Source: JBDNFP01 sp041689775
Lineage (GTDB): Bacteria; Bacteroidota; Bacteroidia; Cytophagales; Spirosomataceae
DNA: 6,466 nucleotides
Assembly: GCA_041689775.1 (NCBI GenBank)
Contig: JBDNFP010000434.1
Span: forward strand, 1-6,466
Direction: 5' to 3'
Positions within the stretch are counted from its first letter, which is position 1. Each line of letters opens with the position of its first letter. Both the position numbers and the translations under genes were made by a program. Shown here piece after piece: positions 1-6,186 of the stretch. The notes under the pieces are model-generated. The model searched no databases, had not been told where the DNA came from, and saw nothing but the letters and a program-made list of their open reading frames with translations.

Positions 1-113
1 ATCTCAAGTAAGCATTTTATTCGTTTCTCTCCCTTGATGGTTTTCTGTTTTAAAAGTATCTTTTTAAGCTCCATAGATGCTTCTCTCATCTCCAATTCTT
101 CTTTCTTTCCCAT
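1..113 (-). CDS. N-terminal part of a probable transposase (IS630-like helix-turn-helix), cut by window edge
   Basis: An open frame starts with ATG at 113 and runs leftwards off the window for 37 full codons without a stop. The visible protein is charged and helical; it contains MELKKILLKQKTIKG followed by EKRIKCLLE. This pattern, a helix rich in Lys/Leu followed by K-x-x-x-x-x-K-R-I-x-x-L-L, resembles the start of the helix-turn-helix region of IS630-type and related Bacteroidota transposases, which bind the ends of the element. The catalytic DDE domain would lie outside the window, so the family call is an inference from a short stretch. The DNA upstream is AT-rich and has no visible Shine-Dalgarno sequence, as is normal in Bacteroidota. 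A small helix-turn-helix regulator is the main alternative. I am fairly sure that it is coding and only moderately sure that it is a transposase. Confidence 0.45.
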   Translation of the reverse strand, partial: MGKKEELEMREASMELKKILLKQKTIKGEKRIKCLLE

Positions 114-283
114 GACTAAATATATAAAATATATACGGCATTATAAAACTAAATTGGTATAATACAGAAAAGGTAAATATACCGTTTAATAAATTTACAG
201 AACTTGAATAACTACTAAGCATTAATTCTACGAACAAAATTTTTTATCTTTCGGTGATCTCTTAAATTAATAATCCATCCACA

Positions 284-739
284 ATGAATCTATTTAGACT
301 ACTCTGCTGCTTGTCAATATTATCTATTGTAAGTTCTTGCAAAAATCCTGACCCATCAGAACCTTTAGAAAATGGTGGATTTGTCGAAATTTCTAATAAG
401 AAATATACTCTTAAAGATGGATACCTTATCGAGCATTTAACAATTTTTGATCTAAGGGTTAGTAGTTTGGAGCGAGAAAGGGAAATTAAATTAGCTGGTA
501 CAAACTACAACGCAATTCCAAAAATTCGCAAGAATTATGAAGATAAAATAGCTGTTTGGCGACAAATCCAATCCACAGGAATAGGCCTATTTTCGGTACT
601 ACTTTTATCTGAGGGTATCAGTGTCAATTTGAATCAAAATGGCGATTTAATTGGATTAGAAGGAAAAGGAGATATCGTTTATCTAATATTTTGGTCAAAG
701 AGCTCAAATTCATTGGAAAATGGCTCATATCCAATATAA
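284..739 (+). CDS. small lipoprotein of unknown function, possibly C-terminally truncated
   Basis: This 151-residue protein begins with a short hydrophobic signal (residues 3-18) ending in the lipobox VSSC, with the lipidated cysteine at residue 19. It should therefore be exported and anchored by lipid to the inner or outer membrane. The mature part starts with a flexible KNPDPSEP linker, then FVEISNKKYTLKDGYL, a charged middle (about 55-95), and a beta-rich end (about 100-147) with GLEGKGDIVYLIFWSKSS. The layout of a 'nonpolar strand, GxGD, Y-L-x-F, then ENGSY' resembles Bacteroidota lipoproteins whose fold carries on for several more strands after this point. Here a TAA stop follows ENGSYPI directly, so the C-terminus may be missing. 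The start is the only ATG that places the signal correctly. No function can be assigned. The gene is AT-rich and stands alone on the plus strand. Confidence 0.75.
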   Translation: MNLFRLLCCLSILSIVSSCKNPDPSEPLENGGFVEISNKKYTLKDGYLIEHLTIFDLRVSSLEREREIKLAGTNYNAIPKIRKNYEDKIAVWRQIQSTGIGLFSVLLLSEGISVNLNQNGDLIGLEGKGDIVYLIFWSKSSNSLENGSYPI

Positions 740-741
740 GT

Positions 742-758
742 ACTAATGCATAATTAGT
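742..758 (+). terminator. weak AT-rich hairpin after the lipoprotein gene
   Basis: Three bases past the lipoprotein stop, ACTAAT (742-747) and ATTAGT (753-758) form a six-pair stem around the loop GCATA and are followed by TT and then GTATTATT. It sits where a terminator would be expected, but it is weak and lies in AT-rich DNA, where such stems arise by chance. Confidence 0.25.
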
Positions 759-841
759 TTGTATTATTAATTTAGTCAAATTACTGGCTAATATTCTCTA
801 TATCAAATATTTACAAAAAGATAACAGCTACAAGCTAATAG

Positions 842-1111
842 CTATCAGCTACTTATGATAAAATAATTGATATTCATCCATCAACTATTCCTCCCCAAAT
901 TGCAGAAACTGCACTATTTTTAAGAAACTGGAATGATGTTACTGATCTACCTGATGAATCCGAATTAGCTATTTTTGAAACAGGTTTCATCAAAATCGAA
1001 AATTCTATGATTGAAGTTAATTCATCAAATAGTAAATCAGAAAAGCAGTATGTACTGTTTAGCAAGAAACTTAATAACATTTCAGACCCCAATAATATAC
1101 TTGACTATTGA
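842..1111 (+). pseudogene. headless open reading frame, fragment of an unrecognised gene
   Basis: The frame is open for 89 codons from just after a TAG (839-841) to the TGA at 1109-1111. No ATG lies near its beginning: the first in-frame ATG is more than halfway in. In such AT-rich DNA an open stretch of this length is unlikely by chance. The translation has ordinary protein character: IHPSTIPPQIAETALFLRNW near the start, then DESELAIFETGFIKIENSM, then EKQYVLFSKKLNNISDP near the end. It looks like the C-terminal part of a gene whose 5' end has been lost. The break falls at 837-851, where several AGCTA motifs cluster and TAGCT-ATC-AGCTA forms a small hairpin. I do not recognise the family. The minus strand of the same stretch is also open (874-1092), but it reads less like a protein. 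Confidence 0.45.
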
Positions 1112-1275
1112 CTTTATATCCCCAGAGGTATGTAAGCACAATACGCCCAAGAGAAATTACCCACTACTCCTACCATCAGATCAAAATTTGATATATCCAG
1201 TAATAAAGGTGATTAGAGATTATCCTTTATGTTTAGCTACCCATGGCAGCATGATACCGACAAGCCCGCATTCCT

Positions 1276-4029
1276 CTATTCCTTCGTCAGCACACTATCC
1301 ATATTCAGAAGAATATTGGCCGCTACGAGTAAGGCCGCCAGTTCGGGGTCGCGACTGGGCCCGTAGCGAAGCAGGCTGTCGGCCTCAGCGGGGTTTCGTC
1401 GGTAGGTGTTCAAGGCATTTTCATACACTTTCAGAAGGGTAGCTAGCTGTTGGGCCGGAATGGGTCGAAAGGTAAGCAATTGATACCCCTTGGCTAATTG
1501 TTGGGCGGGGGTAGTAGCCTGCCTTTGCATCCTGGTGGCCAGCTTTTGCGCAGCTTCCAGATAGACCGGATCGTTCAGCGTCACCAGTGCTTGCAGAGGC
1601 GTATTGGTAACGATCCGTCGCGATTGACAGAATTCCCGGCTAGGGGCATCAAAGGTGATCATGGATGGGTAAGGTGCCGTGCGTTTCCAATAGGTATACA
1701 AACTACGCCGGTATCGGTTTTCGCCTTCACTCGTTACCCATTTCTCGCTGTTGTAAGGCGACTGCCAGATCCCTTCGGGCTGGGGAGGCATTACACTCGG
1801 ACCGTACATTTTGGGCGATAGCAACCCCGCATAGGCTAAGGCCTGATCACGAATTTGTTCGGCGCTCAGGCGCACCCGAGGCCCACGGGCAAGCCAATAA
1901 TTGTAGGGGTCGTTACGTAGGTGCTCTCGACTCGAAATAGCACTTTGTTGGTAAGTAGCCGATAGCACCATTCGTTTCAAAAGCTTTTTTACCCGCCACT
2001 GATCATCCTCCATAAAGCTAACGGCCAACCAGTCGAGCAGCGCCTGATGCGTAGGCTCACTCCCCTGCGAGCCAAAATCTTCTACCGTTTCTACTATGCC
2101 CCGGCCAAAAAGCTGCTCCCAGAACCGATTGACGATTACCCGGGCGGTGAGTGGGTTTTCGTGGCTCACAATCCATTGAGCCAAACCTAGGCGATTCTGG
2201 GGAGCCCCCTGCGGCATAGGAGGTAAAAGTCCGGGGACACCAGGCTGTACTTCGGCCCCCTCTACCAGCCAGTTACCACGCTCAAATACGTGAGTCTTCC
2301 GGGCAAAATCACCAGTTCCTTCCCAAATTATGGGCATTTCTTCGGTTGGTCGTGTCAGCAGACTAGCATAGTCTGCCAGCCGGTCGGCATAGCCGGGTTG
2401 CCCGGCTCCTGGTAGGGCCGGCTGAAAAGCCGCATAGGTAATGCGAACCCATTCGTTAGGCTTTTTGGGACTCGACAGCGAAAGAAAGATCGTGTGTTTT
2501 CCGGTAGTTTTTGGAATGGCGGCCACCAGTACTGTATCCCGCGTGGGAATAGCGAGCGTAGAAAGGACCGGACCATTGAGCCGGTCTAGATGGAGGGTCA
2601 GGACGGCCCGTTCGGCCCGGGTGCTCACCTGCATAACTACACTACCTACTCCGGTCAGGTCGACCGCCGGGATTTGGGCGTTACCCTGATCTTTGATTCC
2701 GTAATGCGAAATCAGCAAAAACGTAGACTGATCGCCCTTGATAAAGTGATGGGCATTGATCTTGGGCTCCATGACGTGCAAAAACTGCGTGAAGGTGGGT
2801 ACCTGAGCAGGATTATAGGTTCGCACCCACTCTTTTAAGCGCACGACCCGGACGGAATCTTTTCCTTGATAGTACCGCAGCTTAGGCCATTCGTCCCACA
2901 CGTCTTCGTCGCGCGTATTGTTGAAAAAGGCTAGGTACTTATAATAATCCTGGTGGGGAATGGGGTCATATGGATGGCTGTGACATTGAATGCAGGCGAA
3001 CGTAGTCCCCTGCCATACTTCCCAGGTCGTATTGACGCGATCAATGAGCGCGGCGGTACGAAACTCCTCATCGTCGGTACCACCCTCATTGTTGGTCATT
3101 GTGTTGCGGTGGAAGCCGGTGGCGACAAGGTTTGTTTCGAAGGGAAAACCGTCCTGATTTTTAGGGAGCAAGTCACCGGCCAGTTGTTCAATCGTAAACT
3201 GATCAAAGGGCTTATCTTCGTTGAAGGCCCGGATCACGTAGTCGCGGTAGCGCCACATGGATCGACCACCATCGCTTTCGTAGCCCTTGGTGTCGGCATA
3301 GCGGGCCAAATCCATCCAAAAGGAGGTCCAGCGTTCACCATAAGCTGGTGATTGGAGTAGCCGATCCACCACTTTTTCGTAAGCATCGGGCGTTGGGTCT
3401 TTTTCAAAAGCTTTGGCTTCTGCAAGTGTAGGAGGCAAGCCCGTCAGGTCGAGACTCACGCGCCTGATCAGCGTAGCTCGGTTGGTCTGCGGGGAAGGAG
3501 ATAACCCCTCTCCCCGGAGCTTTTGCAGAATAAAATAGTCTATTTCGTTTTTGGGCCAGCTACTTTCTACTCTGTTAATTAACCCAAATAGGTTGTTAAA
3601 GGTACGTAAAGGAGGCACCTCAGACTTTATGGGTTTTATGTAAGACCAGTGCGTATCCCAAGGAGCACCCTCGTCGACCCACTGTTTCAGAATGGCAATA
3701 TCGCTTTCGGGGAGGGGGGCTTCGTTTTTGGGCATACGCTCATCGGGATCGTCGCTGAGTAATCGGCGGATCATCTCGCTGGCGTGGGCGTCGCCGCGCA
3801 CTACCGGTACTTTGCCTGATTTGCCCGGCTTAAGCATTTCGTCTTCGAAGAGAAAGCTGACGTTACCCGCTTTTTTTACTCCGCCATGGCAGCCCATGCA
3901 GTGCTTATTAAGAATCGGCTTGACTTGGCTGTTGTAGTCTATCTTCGTCCCAAACCCGCCTACCAACCATCCCACAGCCCAAAATAAAACTACCAGAATG
4001 CCTACGCTAAAGAAAGTTCGGTTTTTCAT
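1276..4029 (-). CDS. membrane-anchored c-type cytochrome protein with PSCyt1, DUF1549 and DUF1553 (PSD1) domains
   Basis: This 917-residue protein starts with an uncleaved or signal-like hydrophobic segment (residues 6-26), so the rest should lie in the periplasm. A planctomycete-type cytochrome c domain follows (about 30-125), with the haem motif CMGCH at 44-48 and RMP at 98-100, where Met99 is a candidate axial ligand. DUF1549 spans about 160-372 and carries a second haem-type motif, CIQCH at 346-350, followed by HPYDPIPHQDYY. DUF1553 spans about 612-870 (NPLTARVIVNRFWEQLFGRG, then RRSLYTYWKR and TNTPLQALVTLNDP). A beta-rich insert at about 410-540 resembles a CBM6-like carbohydrate-binding module. 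The family is usually paired with a DUF1501 protein and placed in polysaccharide or sulfated-glycan degradation loci, but its reaction is not settled. Start and end look natural (ending LLNMDSVLTKE). No DUF1501 gene follows. The length is normal for the family. Confidence 0.95.
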   Translation of the reverse strand: MKNRTFFSVGILVVLFWAVGWLVGGFGTKIDYNSQVKPILNKHCMGCHGGVKKAGNVSFLFEDEMLKPGKSGKVPVVRGDAHASEMIRRLLSDDPDERMPKNEAPLPESDIAILKQWVDEGAPWDTHWSYIKPIKSEVPPLRTFNNLFGLINRVESSWPKNEIDYFILQKLRGEGLSPSPQTNRATLIRRVSLDLTGLPPTLAEAKAFEKDPTPDAYEKVVDRLLQSPAYGERWTSFWMDLARYADTKGYESDGGRSMWRYRDYVIRAFNEDKPFDQFTIEQLAGDLLPKNQDGFPFETNLVATGFHRNTMTNNEGGTDDEEFRTAALIDRVNTTWEVWQGTTFACIQCHSHPYDPIPHQDYYKYLAFFNNTRDEDVWDEWPKLRYYQGKDSVRVVRLKEWVRTYNPAQVPTFTQFLHVMEPKINAHHFIKGDQSTFLLISHYGIKDQGNAQIPAVDLTGVGSVVMQVSTRAERAVLTLHLDRLNGPVLSTLAIPTRDTVLVAAIPKTTGKHTIFLSLSSPKKPNEWVRITYAAFQPALPGAGQPGYADRLADYASLLTRPTEEMPIIWEGTGDFARKTHVFERGNWLVEGAEVQPGVPGLLPPMPQGAPQNRLGLAQWIVSHENPLTARVIVNRFWEQLFGRGIVETVEDFGSQGSEPTHQALLDWLAVSFMEDDQWRVKKLLKRMVLSATYQQSAISSREHLRNDPYNYWLARGPRVRLSAEQIRDQALAYAGLLSPKMYGPSVMPPQPEGIWQSPYNSEKWVTSEGENRYRRSLYTYWKRTAPYPSMITFDAPSREFCQSRRIVTNTPLQALVTLNDPVYLEAAQKLATRMQRQATTPAQQLAKGYQLLTFRPIPAQQLATLLKVYENALNTYRRNPAEADSLLRYGPSRDPELAALLVAANILLNMDSVLTKE

Positions 4030-4076
4030 TGCCCCAGATTCTTTGTAGATACTGACTTATTCTTGTTTTTCTTCAT
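4026..4076 (-). other. 17-codon mini-ORF overlapping the start of the cytochrome gene
   Basis: An ATG at 4076 opens a short lysine- and asparagine-rich frame (MKKNKNKSVSTKNLGQ). Its TGA (4026-4028) overlaps the ATG of the cytochrome gene (4027-4029) in the arrangement ATGA. It could be a leader peptide coupled to the downstream start, or it may be chance. There is no Shine-Dalgarno sequence to help decide, and only sequence conservation could. Confidence 0.15.
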
Positions 4077-4432
4077 TATCTAGAAACGTTTATTCTAATT
4101 GTTTGGCGGGGAGATCTCTATTCTAAAACGAGGAGATATAACAGCCTAGTTGGCACCAAGCCTGCTAGGTATTCGTAACTTAAAATCATGCTCAGCAGGG
4201 AAACCCCGAGCAATATATGACTAAAAAAGGTCCCCAATGTCTTCGCAAAAGAAAAAAACTACTCAACAGTAAGTATAGCTTTACTAATTTCTACTCTTGC
4301 ATAATTCCCACCGTTGCCGTCAGATTGCATCTGGTGGTTTATGCTAATTCAAGCTTTCAACTTGACTAATTACCATTGCACGCTGTGTTCCTACGTTGTG
4401 GTAGGAAGCCTCCCACAAATCGTAGTTATCCT
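4030..4432. other. gene-poor leader region upstream of the cytochrome gene
   Basis: No gene of normal size is visible here on either strand. The promoter of the cytochrome gene should lie in this interval, but I cannot point to a convincing Bacteroidota -33/-7 pair. The region contains two hairpins (4145-4169 and 4189-4212), a palindromic CAGAT-TGC-ATCTG (4321-4333), and a 23-residue open frame on the minus strand (4259-4330, ending VEISKAILTVE) that could be the tail of a lost gene but is too short to support. Confidence 0.5.
4145..4212 (-). promoter_or_regulatory. two adjacent hairpins in the leader of the cytochrome gene
   Basis: The first hairpin pairs CCTAG (4145-4149) with CTAGG (4165-4169) and has an inner TTGG/CCAA pairing. 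The second pairs TGCTC (4189-4193) with GAGCA (4208-4212), with an inner GGG-AAA-CCC. They lie 116-183 bases before the start of the cytochrome gene. They could be the end of a lost upstream gene, a structured leader, or chance. No U-run follows on the minus strand, so they are not typical terminators, and no known riboswitch consensus fits. Confidence 0.25.
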
Positions 4433-4762
4433 CTAATCTTTCCTACCCTCCTTCCGACCGGCATCGGCCATCCTCACAATCTTGGGCGTAAACTTCGCCA
4501 GTACTTCCACCAACTCACGCTGGGCGCCAATCACAGTTTCGATGTCTTTGTAGACCATCAGTGCCTCGTCCAGATCGCCGCCGATGAGCTGAATACTGGC
4601 TTCCTACACTACCTTGTCCAGCTGCGAGTGGGTACGCCTGGGACATCAATCGCCCGGCCCTGTGTCATGCCGAGTTGATGGATTCGGCGTGGCCCCGGCC
4701 CCCCGCTGACCCTTGCCGGGTCGCACCTGATTTGCAATCAGGCGTCGATTCACCCCGTGTTT
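4433..4762 (-). pseudogene. rtcB: remnant of the RNA-splicing ligase gene rtcB (C-terminal part)
   Basis: RtcB joins RNA ends with 2',3'-cyclic phosphate or 3'-phosphate to 5'-OH ends, using GTP and Mn2+. Three blocks of its C-terminal third can be read here in order but in different frames. Around 4700-4762 a degenerate HRKGATPA-like stretch appears as KSGATR in one frame and RPGKGQRG in another. At about 4630-4700 comes GRGHAESINSA, a TGA stop (4665-4667), then HRAGRLMSQ. This corresponds to the family motif SASHGAGRLMSR, whose histidine carries the GMP intermediate. At 4433-4618 comes LDKVV, a TAG (4604-4606), then LIGGDLDEAL, VYKDIETVI and LVEVLAKFTPKIVRM, a typical RtcB C-terminus, ending at TAG (4433-4435). 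About 15 residues between GQRG and GRGH are missing. The N-terminal two thirds are absent, so the gene is dead. The DNA is GC-rich. Confidence 0.85.
4726..4742. repeat. short palindrome CCTGATT-TGC-AATCAGG
   Basis: This is a perfect seven-pair stem with a three-base loop. It lies inside the rtcB remnant, at the place where the family normally encodes HRKGATP. It may be drift of coding sequence into a palindrome, or a trace of a short interspersed element. Similar TTGCA-centred stems occur at 4321-4333 and 5916-5928. Confidence 0.4.
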
Positions 4763-4862
4763 AAACTGAGGCGCGTAGCCGCGAATACCCGCAAAAGTAA
4801 AACCACCAGTGGACGCCCGGTGTGCAGGAGCCACGCAGTTGCAAACGGGCGGTAGCGCGGAG

Positions 4863-5322
4863 TTATTCATTCCCAGCCTGTTTCATCATTTGATCAAAAG
4901 TCAGCGGTACTTTTGAAATTACCCTGGTCTTTTTTGCATCAGGATGATTAGGATTGATCAGGTAGTTGAATTCCGGGGGTATGATACAACTGGGTATTTT
5001 CAGAACAGCTGCCGTGGCCTCTTTGACAAAATCATTCCCTATGAATTGTGTTTCGAGGATCGGGGGCTTTGCATCCCAGTTTTCGGGTAAGTCTTCGGTA
5101 CTTAGTTGGAGAATTTCAACGTCATCGGGGACATAGTACTGATCCGTGGGTAAATCTTCACTTAGGTCCAAATAAACGGAAACTTCCAACGTAGCGAGTG
5201 CCCGGGATTCCGCCGTGTAAACCAATGAGGCTATTCCAGCGGTATCCTTCCGTGAAAGCAGCTCCAATTCCTTGCAAGGTGGTGTCAAGGTATTTTTTTC
5301 GTTCAATTCTACATACTCTCAT
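4863..5322 (-). pseudogene. RES-domain toxin (NAD+-consuming, MbcT/Xre-RES type), frameshifted
   Basis: RES toxins destroy cellular NAD+ and are held inactive by an Xre/MbcA/ParS antitoxin encoded just upstream. The natural start is ATG at 5322, giving MRVCRIERKKYLDTTLQGIG and then GYRWNSL. After about codon 32 the reading continues in another frame as LVYTAESRALATLEVSVYLD, and runs without a break through VPDDVEI, LPENWD, IPSCIIPPEFNYLINPNHPD to the stop at 4863-4865. Compared with the usual spacing between RWN and YT, about eight bases are missing near 5223-5229. The residues corresponding to the active-site Arg (RWN), Tyr (VYT), Glu (TLEV) and Ser (VPS/IPS) of characterised RES toxins are all still encoded, but in two frames. 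A naive start at 5306 (MNEKNT) gives 147 residues with a false N-terminus. The toxin is probably inactive. Confidence 0.85.
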
Positions 5323-5813
5323 CAGGCTAAATTGCCATATTCTAGGCGATTCAGCCTGTTTCGCACCTCCTGAATTCCCGTCAGTGAGTCAAACAGACTA
5401 GTGGGGGTAGCGCCTCCCAAAGAAATATTGTGTTTCCTCAACCAACGCTGATTTTTTTTACTTCCTTATTAAAAACCTCTATTCCAAAACCCATGAGCTC
5501 GGTCAAAATCAGCACCACCTCACTATCTCTCCCGCTTAGTAATTCTTTGTCCCGCCTTCTTATTACACGTCGTTTGAGGTACGCCAAACAAGAGCAGAAT
5601 TTGTTTTACGGGTAGGTCGGCTCTTCTACTGATCACTTCAGTAGATTCATAGGGAAGCCCTTTTCTAATGATACCCACTCGATCCATGCGGGTGGCACAA
5701 ATTCGTCATTGGCCACTTGAATACGCCATGGAGGGATAGGCTTTGTCGCCTTGGCCCGTTGGATGCTTTTTGTGGGGTCGTATCTTCTGATATTAGCTGA
5801 GTTTTTTCTCCAT
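5322..5813 (-). pseudogene. Xre/MbcA/ParS-type antitoxin of the RES system, several frameshifts
   Basis: This is the partner of the RES toxin: its TGA (5322-5324) overlaps the toxin ATG by one base, the usual order for coupled antitoxin-toxin pairs. The translation in pieces is VGIIRKGLPYESTEVISRRA with LPVKQILLLFGVPQTT (from ATG 5687; DNA-binding half); then RRDKELLSGRDSEVVLILTE with LMGFGIEVFNKE; then RWLRKHNISLGGATPTSLFD with SLTGIQEVRNRLNRLEYG. The last two pieces form the DUF2384 toxin-binding domain. Frame changes lie near 5558 and in an A8 run (5452-5459, minus-strand sense). An earlier segment from ATG 5813 (MEKK, then QLISEDTTPQ after a one-base loss in an A6 run at 5802-5807) probably is the true N-terminus, joined by another change near 5688; this part is less certain. 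About 160 codons in total fits the family. An intact version would also repress its own operon. Confidence 0.8.
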
Positions 5814-6007
5814 GGCAGCAGATTTATTATAAATATACAACCAATATGCTGCGACTGCGCGCCTTTTTTTGATTAAAACAAGGGGAATTGATGGGCATGT
5901 CGGACTGCCAAGCTGACAGATGCAATCTGGCGGGAGCGGGCGACCCGGTAAGGCGTAGAAAGTAATGGGACGTAACTTCACTTTGCACAAAAAAAGAGCC
6001 TACCCCT

Positions 6008-6181
6008 GTGGAAGCTATCACTAGACCCATTCCAGATACCCTGATTTACGAAGCGTTTGGCGGGCGGGAGGAGTGTCCTGTGGGACATAAGGGCAAGATG
6101 ATTATTCACAGGCCACGGAATAAGATGGTTTTATTCTCGGCTCGCGTTGCAAATGCGAGGAGATGCAACGCCCGATTGTAA
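6008..6181 (+). pseudogene. possible N-terminal remnant of a Uma2-type protein
   Basis: From GTG at 6008 the plus strand encodes VEAITRPIPDTLIYEAFGGR. The phrase PIPDTLIYE followed by a Gly-rich turn resembles the N-terminus of Bacteroidota Uma2-family (PD-(D/E)XK nuclease-like) proteins, which usually go on with a 'P-I-Y-Y-K-G-Y' motif. Here the similarity stops after about 20 residues. The frame continues without recognisable content to a TAA at 6179-6181 and runs through a hairpin. The GTG may be a former ATG. The assignment rests on a very short stretch and on memory of the family, so it is tentative. Confidence 0.25.
6141..6171. repeat. overlapping inverted repeats around TTGCAA
   Basis: GCGTTGCA (6144-6151) and TGCAACGC (6164-6171) are perfect inverted copies with a 12-base spacer. 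CTCGC (6141-6145) and GCGAG (6155-6159) form a second stem that shares bases with the first, so the two are mutually exclusive. The sequence is like the short interspersed TTGCAA-centred repeats that I associate with Cytophagales genomes, an association I cannot check here. Confidence 0.45.
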
Positions 6182-6186
6182 ATTGG

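Larger units (their letters stand above)
1..1240. other. AT-rich segment, likely acquired separately from the neighbouring DNA
   Basis: This stretch is clearly richer in A and T than the cytochrome gene that follows, and its codons favour AAA, ATT, AAT and TTA. The switch to GC-rich sequence occurs at roughly 1230-1260, immediately beyond the stop codon of the cytochrome gene. The segment contains a transposase-like start at its left edge and two small open frames on the plus strand, opposite to every gene on the right. The non-coding gaps 114-283, 740-841 and 1112-1275 contain no further gene that I can support. Separate acquisition or a deletion junction is my inference. Confidence 0.5.

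Noticed and set aside
874..1092. Minus-strand open frame of 72 codons in the AT-rich segment
   Set aside because: It lies opposite a longer plus-strand frame that reads more like a protein, and its Ser/Leu-rich translation is what a shadow frame of AT-rich coding DNA gives.
1011..1442. Plus-strand frame of 143 codons crossing the composition boundary
   Set aside because: It overlaps the certain C-terminus of the cytochrome gene, and its translation changes character at the boundary.
2953..3351. Plus-strand frame of 132 codons inside the cytochrome gene
   Set aside because: It is antisense to the conserved DUF1549 domain, which explains the open frame.
4141..4215. Possible tRNA or TPP-like riboswitch in the hairpin region
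   Set aside because: No T-arm or anticodon arm of the right size can be folded, and the conserved riboswitch core bases are absent.
4259..4330. Short minus-strand frame (23 residues) with protein-like ending
   Set aside because: It is too short to support as a gene fragment without a database match.
4646..4870. Minus-strand frame of 74 codons starting inside the toxin stop region
   Set aside because: Its second half is out-of-frame rtcB remnant sequence, and its first half has no recognisable content.
5793..6030. Two overlapping minus-strand frames upstream of the antitoxin
   Set aside because: Their translations are not protein-like, and one runs through the antitoxin start in its frame; they appear accidental.
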